A stretch of 64,000 bases of DNA, taken from NCBI RefSeq assembly GCF_042684665.1, contig NZ_JBHULY010000005.1:1-64000 (forward strand), written 5' to 3'. The notes under the pieces are model-generated. The model was not told where the DNA came from. It did no database searches and saw only the letters and a program-made list of their open reading frames with translations. Positions 42,631 to 51,803 of this stretch are shown here, piece by piece; position 1 is the stretch's first letter, and each line of letters opens with the position of its first letter. The DNA comes from Jejuia rubra. GTDB lineage: Bacteria; Bacteroidota; Bacteroidia; Flavobacteriales; Flavobacteriaceae. The translations under genes and the position numbers were made by a program.

Positions 42631-43831
42631 GTTAAGTACTTGGTTGCCTGATGCCGGTATTGTAATGTGTGCATTTAGCCTGTCTATGCCCACATTTTAC
42701 TTCAATATGTTTATGACTATTGCAGTTTTGTTAAGACTACTTTATTTTGATAAAGAACGGATTCGATACATTTTAAAGACTAGTTTTTTCAAGGTCTTGC
42801 TTGCATCTGTTTTGTTGATATTAGTTGGGCTATGTTATACGGAGTACGGAAATTTTGATGTTGCCTTCACATTAATGGCAAGAAGAATACCCTTTTTGCT
42901 ATTTCCATTTTTATTAATCGGACTAAGGAAGAGAAGTATTAACCTTGTAAAGTTATCGTTTATAGCCGGCGTTGTAATAGGCGCAATAATTTGCCTAATA
43001 GGGGTTGAACTAACACCTGGAGTTTATGGACACATTAAGCAGATTTATATAAGTAATTGGTATTGGAGCGATATTATTTTAAACCCCATTGATAAACATC
43101 CTTCATTTTTTGCCATGTACTCTCTTCTTAGCTTTTTTATTGCACTAGAGTTTTTGTTGTCAAGTAATAACTATATTAAAAAGGCATGTTTAGCTTTGTT
43201 AATGCTTATATTTATTGGTATAATTCTCACTTTAGAAGCTAGGTTGGTTCTTTTAGTCTTTCCTGTTTCTTTGTTTATATATATTGTGGTTTCAACAAAG
43301 AAATTTATTGTAGGAATTGTATTTTTGTTTTCTTCAATAGTAATAGGAACAATTTATTTTGTTTACCATCCGGCTCGATTCCACAATATTAGGATATTAA
43401 AATTGTCGGCCGACTCTGGAATAAGATGGAAAATCTACAAGTCAGCACTGTCAGTAATAGCTGAGGCTCCTATATTGGGTGTAGGCAGTGGAGACCTTCA
43501 AGTGGAGTTAAACAAAGAGTATAATAAGAACTCCTATGACAGAGTGTTTAATTACAATTGCCATAATCAATTTCTTGAGGAATGGGCCAGAGGGGGTGTT
43601 TTAAGCCTAGTTCTTCCTTTGTTTCTATTTGTGCTTATGCTAAAAAAAGCGAAAAATAAGGATTGTCCTATTAGTTTTGTTTTTATCTTTTCGACATTTG
43701 TGTTTTTTTTGGTGGAATCAGTTCTAAATAGACAACAAGGGATTACATATTTTATTTTTTTTAGTGCTTTATTCTATTTCCAAGATGAAGATGCGAGATT
43801 CTTGAAGAGCAGTTTTAAGCATGCTCCCTAA
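42605..43831 (+). CDS. O-antigen ligase/polymerase-like membrane protein 2
   Basis: A 408-residue polytopic protein, again with the ligase loop: SALSVIAEAPILGVGSGDLQ (about 279-298), then a Tyr/Asn-rich stretch and NYNCHNQFLEEWARGG (about 317-332). It is distinct from its neighbour: the two share only the core signature by eye. One may be the polymerase and the other the ligase. The start ATG lies inside the end of the previous gene. Confidence 0.8.
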   Translation: MKGVLKTNKLSTWLPDAGIVMCAFSLSMPTFYFNMFMTIAVLLRLLYFDKERIRYILKTSFFKVLLASVLLILVGLCYTEYGNFDVAFTLMARRIPFLLFPFLLIGLRKRSINLVKLSFIAGVVIGAIICLIGVELTPGVYGHIKQIYISNWYWSDIILNPIDKHPSFFAMYSLLSFFIALEFLLSSNNYIKKACLALLMLIFIGIILTLEARLVLLVFPVSLFIYIVVSTKKFIVGIVFLFSSIVIGTIYFVYHPARFHNIRILKLSADSGIRWKIYKSALSVIAEAPILGVGSGDLQVELNKEYNKNSYDRVFNYNCHNQFLEEWARGGVLSLVLPLFLFVLMLKKAKNKDCPISFVFIFSTFVFFLVESVLNRQQGITYFIFFSALFYFQDEDARFLKSSFKHAP

Positions 43832-43840
43832 CTTTTTTTG

Positions 43841-45172
43841 ATGATTGATAGAATAAAATTCAGAGAGAAAATGCTGGGAAAATGTGTAATTTTTTCCCTG
43901 TCCCTTGCAATGATATTGCTCGGGATTCTTGTTTATGAGATAAATGATTTGTCAATTGTTTTCACTTGGATCTTTGGAGCATTATTTTTATTCCTTTTAA
44001 CGGGAAGGCAAAAAAGAGAGCTTTTTCTTTTTTCGTATGGTATTAATACAATATTTGGTATAATTATTTGCTTAGAAAATTTTTATTCAACAGGTGATTT
44101 ACACACTCCCTTTTTAGATGATAAGGGGTTTTACAAAATAACCCTGGATTTATTAGATAAAGACTTTAGTGCCTTTTTTGAATTAAAAAGGCTAACGTTT
44201 TTTCACTATTTGACATCTAGTACTTATAGGATTTTAGGGTTTCTAGGTTTTAGCTCTAGTTCCTATTTCCATTTTTTATTGCATAATTTAGTAATTGGAG
44301 CTTTTCTGCCCGTTCTTATATATAAACTTGCCCAGGCTCTGGACTACAATAAGCAACTTGTATTTAGGAGCGCAATTTTAGTGGCACTTTTTCCAACTAT
44401 AATTTATTTTAATTCAATTGGCTTAAGAGATGTTTGGGTTACATTTTTGTTTACACTTTTTGTTTATGTTTTTATAGGGTATAACTACAACGTATATATC
44501 AAGTGGATATACCTTTTAATAATTACCATTCTTATTTATTTGATGAGACATCAAAATATAATGTATCCCATTTTATTTGTTCTTGCATACGTTTTTTTCA
44601 ATGAGCAAAACAAGAAAAGAAGTTTGCAAATATTAATTGTGGGTATAATTTGCCTTAGTTTAGCTTTCTTCTTCTATTTTGATGTTATTGAAAAGTATTA
44701 CTATATTTATAAAGACTACAGCTATGTTTCAAATCAAGATAACTCACTTGGCTTAGCTTTAAAGTACGAAAATGGGCTAGTAGGGAAGACAATTTATTTC
44801 ATCTATTTTATAATTGGTCCGCTTCCAACACTCTTGTATTCAGAACTTAAAGTGTCGTCTTTTTTTCTGGATATCGGTAACGCGCTTTGGTATATTGTCA
44901 TAGGTTATTATTTGTATTTTTCACTAACAAGATTTAAAGACCCTTTTAAAAAATCCTTTTTAGTGGTTTTTGTTGTCTCTTGTTTTGTAATTAGCCAAAT
45001 TACAGGACATTTAAGGCACAAGACAGTATTTTTCCCTATTTTGCTATTGTTGTTTTTAGCGGATTACAGTAATACAGAGCGTAGGCATAAGCTTAATGTG
45101 CTTAAAGTGATTTTGGTAACTTATGGTTTTCTTGGTTTAGTATATATAATCTTTAAGGACCTATGGATGTAG
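43841..45172 (+). CDS. Polytopic membrane protein, EpsG/ArnT-like
   Basis: A 443-residue membrane protein with about 12 hydrophobic segments; ATG at 43841 is preferred over the TTG one codon upstream. The first periplasmic loop contains ENFYSTGDLHTPFLDDKGFYKI, an acidic pair (DDKGF) that recalls GT-C transferases and EpsG-type polymerases, and later GLRDVWVTFLFTLFVYVFIG with LRD as in such proteins. No firm family. A third candidate for polymerisation or for adding a lipid-linked sugar. Overlaps the next gene by 10 bp. Confidence 0.55.
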   Translation: MIDRIKFREKMLGKCVIFSLSLAMILLGILVYEINDLSIVFTWIFGALFLFLLTGRQKRELFLFSYGINTIFGIIICLENFYSTGDLHTPFLDDKGFYKITLDLLDKDFSAFFELKRLTFFHYLTSSTYRILGFLGFSSSSYFHFLLHNLVIGAFLPVLIYKLAQALDYNKQLVFRSAILVALFPTIIYFNSIGLRDVWVTFLFTLFVYVFIGYNYNVYIKWIYLLIITILIYLMRHQNIMYPILFVLAYVFFNEQNKKRSLQILIVGIICLSLAFFFYFDVIEKYYYIYKDYSYVSNQDNSLGLALKYENGLVGKTIYFIYFIIGPLPTLLYSELKVSSFFLDIGNALWYIVIGYYLYFSLTRFKDPFKKSFLVVFVVSCFVISQITGHLRHKTVFFPILLLLFLADYSNTERRHKLNVLKVILVTYGFLGLVYIIFKDLWM

Positions 45173-46593
45173 CAGAAATATCAAAAAAATTTTTAAGATG
45201 GGAGAAAACAAATGAGTTGCATTCAATAAAAATTAATGACTTTCCCATCTATTGTTTTATTAGACTTGAAGTTTTTGAGTCCTTAATATTCAGTGGTAAT
45301 ATTGAAGATGCTATTAAAAAGAACAATAAGGACAAGGTTAAGATCAACTACTTTAAAGTCTTAAAAAGTGCATGTTCTTTTTTTGCTAAACAGCATATAT
45401 TGAAGAACAAAACCATTTACATAACCAATACTGATAATAAAATCAAGATAGAGGATACCTACGTTGACAATTACTTTGATAAATTAATTCGTAATGACGT
45501 TTCAGCCAAGGCAATATTGGAGTACCCCAACTTATTAAATTATCATTTTAATAATATTTCAAACAAAAGCATCACTGTAAAGGCTGGAATTTTCTATATC
45601 TTAGAACGGATGTTTAAGGGAAAAATAGTCAAAGAGGAATTCAATTCTAAAGTAAATAGGATTATAGAAATGTATTCTGGGTTATATTATGATCTAACCG
45701 GATCAACTATTCCTAAGGAGGCTCGTAACCTGATAAGGAACAAAATTTACACAAACGTAAATAGGATAAAGCTTTATGAAAATATTTTGAAATTCTACAA
45801 GCCAAAAGAAGTTTATCTAAAATCAGCTTATAGCCCGTTAAAATTAATTATTACCAAAGCATGCAAAAAAAACAAAGTTCAGGTAACGGAAGTGCAACAT
45901 GGACATATTTATAAATATCATATTGGCTACCTACTTCCCTTAAATGATGACCTGGATTACTTAAATCCTGATAAAATATTAGTATGGTCTGAATATTATA
46001 AAGGCGTTTTGTTGGGCAATAAATGGAAGGAAGAGAAGATTTTTGTAAAAGGAGACTTTACGTATAACTCTGAAGTCAATAAGCTTAATCAAGAAAAAGA
46101 GGAGGGTCTGGTTAATTTGAGCGAAAAATACGATAAAGTATTTACTATTGTGGGACAGCATACTTTAACAAGCGAAATAATAGATTTTCTTTCTGATCTT
46201 GACAGGTTGCCCCATGAAGTTAAAGTGTTTCTCAAGTTACATCCAAAACATATTGATTTACAAGAGCGGGAATATGAGAAAATATATGCGACCAATAAGA
46301 AACTAACAATTGTAAAAGAAGGCAAAATAAAAAGCCTAATAAATGCTAGTGACCTAGTTATAGGCGTATACTCCACAGCCATTATAGAAGCTTTAGAAAT
46401 GAAAAAGAAAGTACATCTTATCGATATTAGCACTGCTGATTTTTTTGAAGATATGATAAAAAAAGGCATCGTTAGGAAATCTAACAGTATTTATAATTCA
46501 TTTCAAATTTTAAAAAGTAGCTCGCCAGTACCCGAGGTTATCTTTAGAGAGAAATTTAAATCAACCAAGATGAAGGATGGAAGAAAAGACTAA
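45163..46593 (+). CDS. GT-B capsule-type transferase, candidate NulO/Kdo transferase
   Basis: A 476-residue soluble protein. The C-terminal half has two motifs seen in bacterial sialyl- and Kdo-type transferases and in teichoic-acid polymerases: FLKLHPKHID (HP motif, about 357-366) and VIGVYSTAIIEALEMKKKVHLID (ST motif, about 397-419). The middle has EVQHGHIYKYHIGY (about 245-258), also found in surface-carbohydrate proteins of this kind. The N-terminal 200 residues are not recognised. Since the locus makes a CMP-activated nine-carbon acid but shows no other obvious transferase for it, this is the best candidate; that is inference. Confidence 0.55.
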   Translation: MDVAEISKKFLRWEKTNELHSIKINDFPIYCFIRLEVFESLIFSGNIEDAIKKNNKDKVKINYFKVLKSACSFFAKQHILKNKTIYITNTDNKIKIEDTYVDNYFDKLIRNDVSAKAILEYPNLLNYHFNNISNKSITVKAGIFYILERMFKGKIVKEEFNSKVNRIIEMYSGLYYDLTGSTIPKEARNLIRNKIYTNVNRIKLYENILKFYKPKEVYLKSAYSPLKLIITKACKKNKVQVTEVQHGHIYKYHIGYLLPLNDDLDYLNPDKILVWSEYYKGVLLGNKWKEEKIFVKGDFTYNSEVNKLNQEKEEGLVNLSEKYDKVFTIVGQHTLTSEIIDFLSDLDRLPHEVKVFLKLHPKHIDLQEREYEKIYATNKKLTIVKEGKIKSLINASDLVIGVYSTAIIEALEMKKKVHLIDISTADFFEDMIKKGIVRKSNSIYNSFQILKSSSPVPEVIFREKFKSTKMKDGRKD

Positions 46594-47365
46594 AGTCAGA
46601 GATAAGGTTTCAATAATTACCCCATCATTTAATTGTCAGGATTATATATCCAAGACGATTGATTCCGTGCTTTCACAGACATATAGCAATTGGGAAATGA
46701 TAATTGTGGATGACTGCTCGACTGACAATTCGGTCGAAATAATCCAAAATTATTGTGCGAAGGACAAACGTATTAAACTTTTCATTTCTGACAAAAATAT
46801 GGGATCAGGGAGGTCAAGAAATAAATGCTTGGAAAAAGCAACTGGCAGGTATATAGCTTTTTTAGATTCTGATGATTACTGGAGTAATATTAAATTAGAG
46901 AGGCAAATAGCTTTCATGGAAGAAAATAGCTTTAACCTTACCTACTCAATGTATTTTGAATTTGATAGTGATACTGGAAGATTGTTGACGAAAGTAAAGG
47001 TGCCCAAAAAAGTTAACTTTGGAATGTTGTTAAAAAATGGGGGGTACATGGGCTGTTTAACAGTTATATATGATTCATATTTTTTTGGCAAAAGGGATAT
47101 GCCGGAAATAAGGAAAAGACAAGACTGGGCCTTATGGCTAAAAATGCTCAAAGAAATTGATTATGCCCATGGCCTACAGGAACCTCTTGCTTATTATAGA
47201 TTGGGTAACTCATCTCTAAGCAAAAGCAAATTAAAGCTAGTTAAATATAATTTCAGTGTTTATAGAAAAGAGTTAAGGATGTCTTTCTTGCGGTCTTTAT
47301 ATCACATGATTGTGTTTTTGATACATCATTTTTTCTATAAGCCCAAACTAAAGGTTAAACTGTAA
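46577..47365 (+). CDS. Glycosyltransferase family 2 (A)
   Basis: A 262-residue GT-A inverting transferase. SIITPSFNCQDYISKTIDSVL (about 10-30), IIVDDCSTDNSVEII with the nucleotide-binding Asp, and IAFLDSDDYW (DxD) are canonical. The C-terminus is hydrophobic/basic (LYHMIVFLIHHFFYKPK), a membrane-contacting tail. It is clearly paralogous to the gene at 51018: both share RKRQDW-LWLK and the same tail layout. Overlaps the previous gene by 17 bp. Confidence 0.9.
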   Translation: MEEKTKVRDKVSIITPSFNCQDYISKTIDSVLSQTYSNWEMIIVDDCSTDNSVEIIQNYCAKDKRIKLFISDKNMGSGRSRNKCLEKATGRYIAFLDSDDYWSNIKLERQIAFMEENSFNLTYSMYFEFDSDTGRLLTKVKVPKKVNFGMLLKNGGYMGCLTVIYDSYFFGKRDMPEIRKRQDWALWLKMLKEIDYAHGLQEPLAYYRLGNSSLSKSKLKLVKYNFSVYRKELRMSFLRSLYHMIVFLIHHFFYKPKLKVKL

Positions 47366-47390
47366 ATCTGTTAAAATGAGTAGGTTTTTA

Positions 47391-47398
47391 TATATTTG
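47391..47398 (+). promoter_or_regulatory. -7 promoter element upstream of wecA-like gene
   Basis: TATATTTG within the 64-bp gap before the TTG start at 47430. A 10-bp direct repeat ATTTGACACT (47404-47413 and 47428-47437) follows, the second copy spanning the start codon. Confidence 0.4.
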
Positions 47399-47429
47399 TA
47401 GGTATTTGACACTACTAAAATAAAATCAT

Positions 47430-48584
47430 TTGACACTTTATTATCCTGTATTTTTTTTCCTTGGAGCTTATGTGTTAACCTATTTTACTATCCCAAAAAT
47501 TATTCGGCTTGTAGAATACAAAAACCTTATGGACAAGCCCAATAGTAGGAGTTCTCATTTAAAAAGAACTCCCACACTAGGGGGGGTTTCTTTTTTTTAC
47601 ACATTAATTTTCGCTCTATTTTTTTTACGGGAATGGAGCGATAATAGTGAGGCTATGTTTTTTATTCCTGGGTTGACCATTCTTTTTATTATCGGCCTCA
47701 AGGACGATTTGGTTGTTTTATCTCCATATACAAAATTGGCCGCACAGTTCATATCAATAGCTTTTGTTTTAAGTAACGAAGCGTTTGTTATTAGTTCGCT
47801 CCATGGGTTTTTTGGTGTTTATGATATTCCATTGTATATATCTTATTTGATTGGCGGATTTATTATGATGACGATTGTTAATGCCTATAATCTTATTGAT
47901 GGCATTGACGGTTTGGCTGCCATAGTGGGTATAGTAATACTGATTATTTATTCCACCATTTTTTATATGACAAAGGACTATTTTTATCTTTTATTGAGTT
48001 TAACTCTAAATGGTTGTTTAATTGCATTTTTGAAATATAACTTATCCGCTTCTCATGAAAAGATTTTTATGGGGGATACTGGCTCTCTTATAGTAGGGTT
48101 CATCATAAGCATCCTTACCTTAAAGTTTTTGGCACTTCCTTCCAATAAGCTCGAACACCTTCCATTTTTAATTGAGAACATACCGTTAATTGCCATAGGA
48201 ATACTTATTGTACCGCTTTTTGACACGGCTAGGGTTTTTACCATTCGATTGGCCAATAGAAAAAGCCCCTTTTCGGCTGACAGGAACCATACGCATCATA
48301 TCTTAATTGATTACTTTAATCTGTCTCATAAAAAAGCGAGTCTAATTATTGGGGCCTTTAACTTGGTATTCGTTTATTTATTTATCATTTTAGGAAGCAC
48401 GTCTTATAACTTTTGGATGGTCGCCGTACTGGTAGTTACTGTGATAGGGCTAGGATATTTTTTTTACAGGTACAATTATAGCTTTTCCAATATAAAAAGG
48501 AGAATACGTTTTAGGAATAAAGTAAATAATGTAAAAAATAAGGGCAAAGAGGCCCTGCATAATGTAAATAGTAAGGATGAATAA
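47430..48584 (+). CDS. MraY/WecA-type polyprenyl-phosphate sugar-1-phosphate transferase
   Basis: A 384-residue membrane enzyme of the PNPT family (WecA/TagO type), starting glycan synthesis by moving an N-acetylhexosamine-1-phosphate to undecaprenyl phosphate. Motifs: DKPNSRSSHLKRTPTLGG (about 31-48), LKDDLVVLSP (metal Asp pair), NAYNLIDGIDGLA (about 152-164), FMGDTGSL and RNHTHHIL. Ten to eleven membrane segments. The start is TTG; upstream in-frame codons give no ATG. It is the first of three genes ending with a second priming enzyme. Confidence 0.88.
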   Translation: MTLYYPVFFFLGAYVLTYFTIPKIIRLVEYKNLMDKPNSRSSHLKRTPTLGGVSFFYTLIFALFFLREWSDNSEAMFFIPGLTILFIIGLKDDLVVLSPYTKLAAQFISIAFVLSNEAFVISSLHGFFGVYDIPLYISYLIGGFIMMTIVNAYNLIDGIDGLAAIVGIVILIIYSTIFYMTKDYFYLLLSLTLNGCLIAFLKYNLSASHEKIFMGDTGSLIVGFIISILTLKFLALPSNKLEHLPFLIENIPLIAIGILIVPLFDTARVFTIRLANRKSPFSADRNHTHHILIDYFNLSHKKASLIIGAFNLVFVYLFIILGSTSYNFWMVAVLVVTVIGLGYFFYRYNYSFSNIKRRIRFRNKVNNVKNKGKEALHNVNSKDE

Positions 48585-48613
48585 GGTGCCACAAGTAAAA
48601 TTTAGATTATAAT

Positions 48614-49600
48614 ATGAAAAGAATATTGGTTACAGGTGCTGCGGGGTTTTTAGGGTCTCATCTGTGTGATAGATTTATAAATGAAGGATATCATGTCATC
48701 GGAATGGACAACTTTATTACTGGCGACCAAAAGAATATCAAACACCTTAAGGGCCATACTAATTTTGAATTTGTTGAGCATGATGTCACAAAGTTCGTGA
48801 ACGTGAACGGAGATTTAGATTATATTCTACATTTTGCGTCTCCGGCGAGCCCAATAGACTATTTAAAAATACCAATTCAAACCTTAAAAGTTGGAGCCTT
48901 GGGGACACACAATTTGTTGGGTTTGGCCATGGCAAAAAAAGCCAGAATACTAATAGCTTCGACTTCAGAGGTTTATGGAGATCCCTTGGTGCATCCGCAA
49001 ACCGAGGACTACTATGGAAATGTAAATACAATTGGCCCAAGAGGGGTATATGATGAGGCAAAGCGTTTTCAGGAGTCCATAACTATGGCATACCACAGAT
49101 TTCATGGCCTGGAAACACGTATTGTTCGTATTTTTAATACCTATGGCCCACGGATGAGATTGAACGATGGCCGTGTTATACCTGCTTTTATGGGACAGGC
49201 ATTGCGGGGTGAGGATTTAACAATTTTTGGTGATGGTTCGCAAACACGTTCCTTTTGTTTTGTGGATGATCAGGTTGAGGGTATTTACAGATTATTGTTA
49301 AGTGATTATCAATATCCCGTGAACATTGGCAACCCGAACGAAATTTCTATAAAGAATTTTGCGGAAGAGATTATAAGGCTTACAGGGGCTGCAAACAAAG
49401 TGATTTATAAAGATCTACCTATAAACGATCCTTTGCAAAGGCAACCGGATATTTCATTGGCGAAAAAAGTATTAGGCTGGGAACCAAAGGTTGACAGAAA
49501 ACAGGGGATGGCCATTACCTTCGAATATTTTAAAGGCCTTAGCCAAGAAGAGCTTTATAAAAGGGAGCATAAAGATTTTTCAGGATATATTAATAAATAG
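48614..49600 (+). CDS. UDP-glucuronate decarboxylase-like SDR enzyme
   Basis: A 328-residue extended SDR close to UDP-xylose synthase (Uxs). TGAAGFLGSHLCDRF (7-21), DNFITGDQKNI, the HFASPASPIDYL signature (about 73-84), STSEVYGDPLVHPQ and YDEAKRFQESI (catalytic Tyr-Lys) match this subgroup, as does NIGNPNEISI near 236. It would turn UDP-glucuronate into UDP-xylose (or the 4-keto intermediate). No UDP-glucose dehydrogenase is in the window, so UDP-glucuronate must come from elsewhere. Located between the two priming transferases. Confidence 0.85.
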   Translation: MKRILVTGAAGFLGSHLCDRFINEGYHVIGMDNFITGDQKNIKHLKGHTNFEFVEHDVTKFVNVNGDLDYILHFASPASPIDYLKIPIQTLKVGALGTHNLLGLAMAKKARILIASTSEVYGDPLVHPQTEDYYGNVNTIGPRGVYDEAKRFQESITMAYHRFHGLETRIVRIFNTYGPRMRLNDGRVIPAFMGQALRGEDLTIFGDGSQTRSFCFVDDQVEGIYRLLLSDYQYPVNIGNPNEISIKNFAEEIIRLTGAANKVIYKDLPINDPLQRQPDISLAKKVLGWEPKVDRKQGMAITFEYFKGLSQEELYKREHKDFSGYINK

Positions 49601-49603
49601 TGG

Positions 49604-51016
49604 ATGGAGTATGCAAGAGGCAGGTATTCCTGGTTGTTGAAACCATTGTTGGTGATATATGATTTATTCATTTTAAATCTAATGGCAGCATATATGTTGG
49701 GATTGAATGAGGAAGATTTATACTTTTTCTCTTATGAGCCTCTCAACAATAAATACCTTCTCTATGCCTTTTATTCTATCACTTTTTGGTCTTTGTCCGC
49801 TTATTTGCTAAAGTTTTATCGCGTTTATAGATACACCTCACCTTTTAATATTGTTTCTTTATTATTCAAGCAGTTTGGCGCCTACGCTATCATAACTTTC
49901 GCATTTGTTGGGATATTTAGGAGTGTGGAGTTGGATGCCTTTGTCACCTTTAGTTATCTGATCTATTCCTTTTTGGCTATAGCCTTTGTCAAATTTTTAA
50001 GCTACTATACCCTCAAAGGGTTTCGGGCGTATTTAAAAGGAAATCTAAGGAACGTGTTGATCATCGGGGGTTGCGATAACGCCAAAGAACTCCGACAGCT
50101 CTTTACTGAAAAAGAGGAATTGGGATATAACCTAAAAGGGTTTTTTACTAATTCCAAAGAAGCAGAAAACGTATCGGGAACCATAAATGAGAGTTATAAA
50201 TTTTTAGAGAGAAACCATGAAATAGACGAGATTTACTGTGCCATAGATGAACTGAACGATAAACAGGTAAAGAAGTTTATGCAATACGCAGAGAAAAACA
50301 AATGCAACATAAAGTTTATACCTAGTTCAGACAAAATTTTAACAAAGCGTTTAAAAACAGATTATTACAGTTACCTGCCGGTACTTTCCCTGCCAGAGGT
50401 TTCCCTAAACGATGATTTGAATAAGTTTGTCAAACGAAGTTTTGACATTGTATTTTCACTATTCGTTATTATTTTCATCATGTCTTGGCTTTCCATTATT
50501 TTGTTTATATTGATTAAGCTTGAATCTAAGGGCCCGCTATTCTACAGGCATAAAAGAAATGGCATTAATTATCAGGAATTCAATTGTTACAAGTACCGCT
50601 CCTTAAGAACTACGCAGGAATTGAAAGGCACCTATGTCACCCAAGGCGATGAGCGTATTACTAAGATTGGGAAATTTTTGCGAAAAACAAGTATTGACGA
50701 AATGCCCCAGTTTATTAACGTTTTACGGGGAGAAATGAGCGTTGTAGGCCCTAGGCCTCACATGCTTTCATACACAGATGAGTATGCCAAAATCATTGAT
50801 AAATACAATTTTATGTATCGCCACAACGTAAAGCCCGGAATCACTGGGCTGGCGCAGGTAAGTGGTTTTAGAGGTGAAATAGAATCTGATAGCGACATCA
50901 TCAACCGTGTTAAAATGGATATTTTTTATATCGAAAATTGGTCGCTCCTACTCGATTTGAAAATTATTTTTCAAACGATTATCAATATCTTCAAGGGTGA
51001 AAAGAAGGCGTATTAA
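49604..51016 (+). CDS. WcaJ-type polyprenyl glycosylphosphotransferase
   Basis: A 470-residue priming enzyme of the PHPT family. Four N-terminal hydrophobic segments (10-130), a Rossmann-like CoA-binding-type domain (about 145-255; VLIIGGCDNAKEL), a fifth membrane segment after KRSFDIVFSLFVIIF, then the catalytic domain: FYRHKRNGINYQEF, CYKYRSLRT, TSIDEMPQFINVLRGEMSVVGPRP (catalytic Asp-Glu), and KPGITGLAQVSG. It loads glucose- or galactose-1-phosphate onto undecaprenyl phosphate. The ATG is 4 bp beyond the previous stop. Confidence 0.92.
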   Translation: MEYARGRYSWLLKPLLVIYDLFILNLMAAYMLGLNEEDLYFFSYEPLNNKYLLYAFYSITFWSLSAYLLKFYRVYRYTSPFNIVSLLFKQFGAYAIITFAFVGIFRSVELDAFVTFSYLIYSFLAIAFVKFLSYYTLKGFRAYLKGNLRNVLIIGGCDNAKELRQLFTEKEELGYNLKGFFTNSKEAENVSGTINESYKFLERNHEIDEIYCAIDELNDKQVKKFMQYAEKNKCNIKFIPSSDKILTKRLKTDYYSYLPVLSLPEVSLNDDLNKFVKRSFDIVFSLFVIIFIMSWLSIILFILIKLESKGPLFYRHKRNGINYQEFNCYKYRSLRTTQELKGTYVTQGDERITKIGKFLRKTSIDEMPQFINVLRGEMSVVGPRPHMLSYTDEYAKIIDKYNFMYRHNVKPGITGLAQVSGFRGEIESDSDIINRVKMDIFYIENWSLLLDLKIIFQTIINIFKGEKKAY

Positions 51017-51017
51017 G

Positions 51018-51803
51018 ATGGAAACAGCTCCTATGGTTTCAATTATAATGCCTACCTTTAATTCCAATGCATATATTGATCAAACCATACAAAGTGTTTT
51101 AAATCAGTCTCAATCCAATTGGGAATTATTGCTAATTGATGATGCCTCAACAGATAGTACTGTTGAGACAATTAAAAACTACCTAAAGAAGTACCCCAAT
51201 ATTAAACTGATCCAAAACGAAAAAAACTACGGTGCCGCCATTTCACGAAATAAGGGCATTGAACACGCCAAAGGTGACTATATTGCTTTTTTAGATGCAG
51301 ACGACCTTTGGAAGCCACACAAATTAGAAAGGCAAATCAACTTCATGAATAAAAACAACTGTGATATATGCTTTTCCAGCTATGATTTAATGGATGAATC
51401 GGGAGCACTTTTACACAAAACTGTCGTGGCACTTCCAGAACTTTCGTATCAAAAATTTTTAAGATGCAATTACATCGGGAACTTAACAGGAATCTATAAT
51501 ACCAAGGTTTTAGGAAAAGTATACGCCCCAAATTTACGCAAACGCCAGGATTGGTTGCTATGGCTTAAAGCCGTCAAAAAAAGTAAAAAATCAGCTTTGG
51601 GCATACAAGAGCCTTTAGGAGTTTACAGAATTAGAAAGAACTCCATTTCATCCAATAAATTCAACTTATTAAAATATAATTATCTGGTGTACAAAAAGGG
51701 TTTGGGCTTTTCAACTGCAAAGTCGCTATACTATTTGGCCTTGTTTTTGTTCGAGTATTTTTTTGTAAAATCCAAGCAAACCGTTAGGTCAAGTGGGATG
51801 TAA
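51018..51803 (+). CDS. Glycosyltransferase family 2 (B)
   Basis: A 261-residue GT-A transferase from the ATG one base after the previous stop; an in-frame GTG 21 bp upstream is less likely. SIIMPTFNSNAYIDQTI, LIDDASTDSTVETI and IAFLDADDLW (DxD) are canonical. It is a paralogue of the gene at 46577, with the shared LRKRQDW-LWLK stretch and C-terminal hydrophobic tail. It is the last gene of the polysaccharide locus and its 3' end overlaps the convergent PaaK-like gene by 20 bp. Confidence 0.9.
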   Translation: METAPMVSIIMPTFNSNAYIDQTIQSVLNQSQSNWELLLIDDASTDSTVETIKNYLKKYPNIKLIQNEKNYGAAISRNKGIEHAKGDYIAFLDADDLWKPHKLERQINFMNKNNCDICFSSYDLMDESGALLHKTVVALPELSYQKFLRCNYIGNLTGIYNTKVLGKVYAPNLRKRQDWLLWLKAVKKSKKSALGIQEPLGVYRIRKNSISSNKFNLLKYNYLVYKKGLGFSTAKSLYYLALFLFEYFFVKSKQTVRSSGM

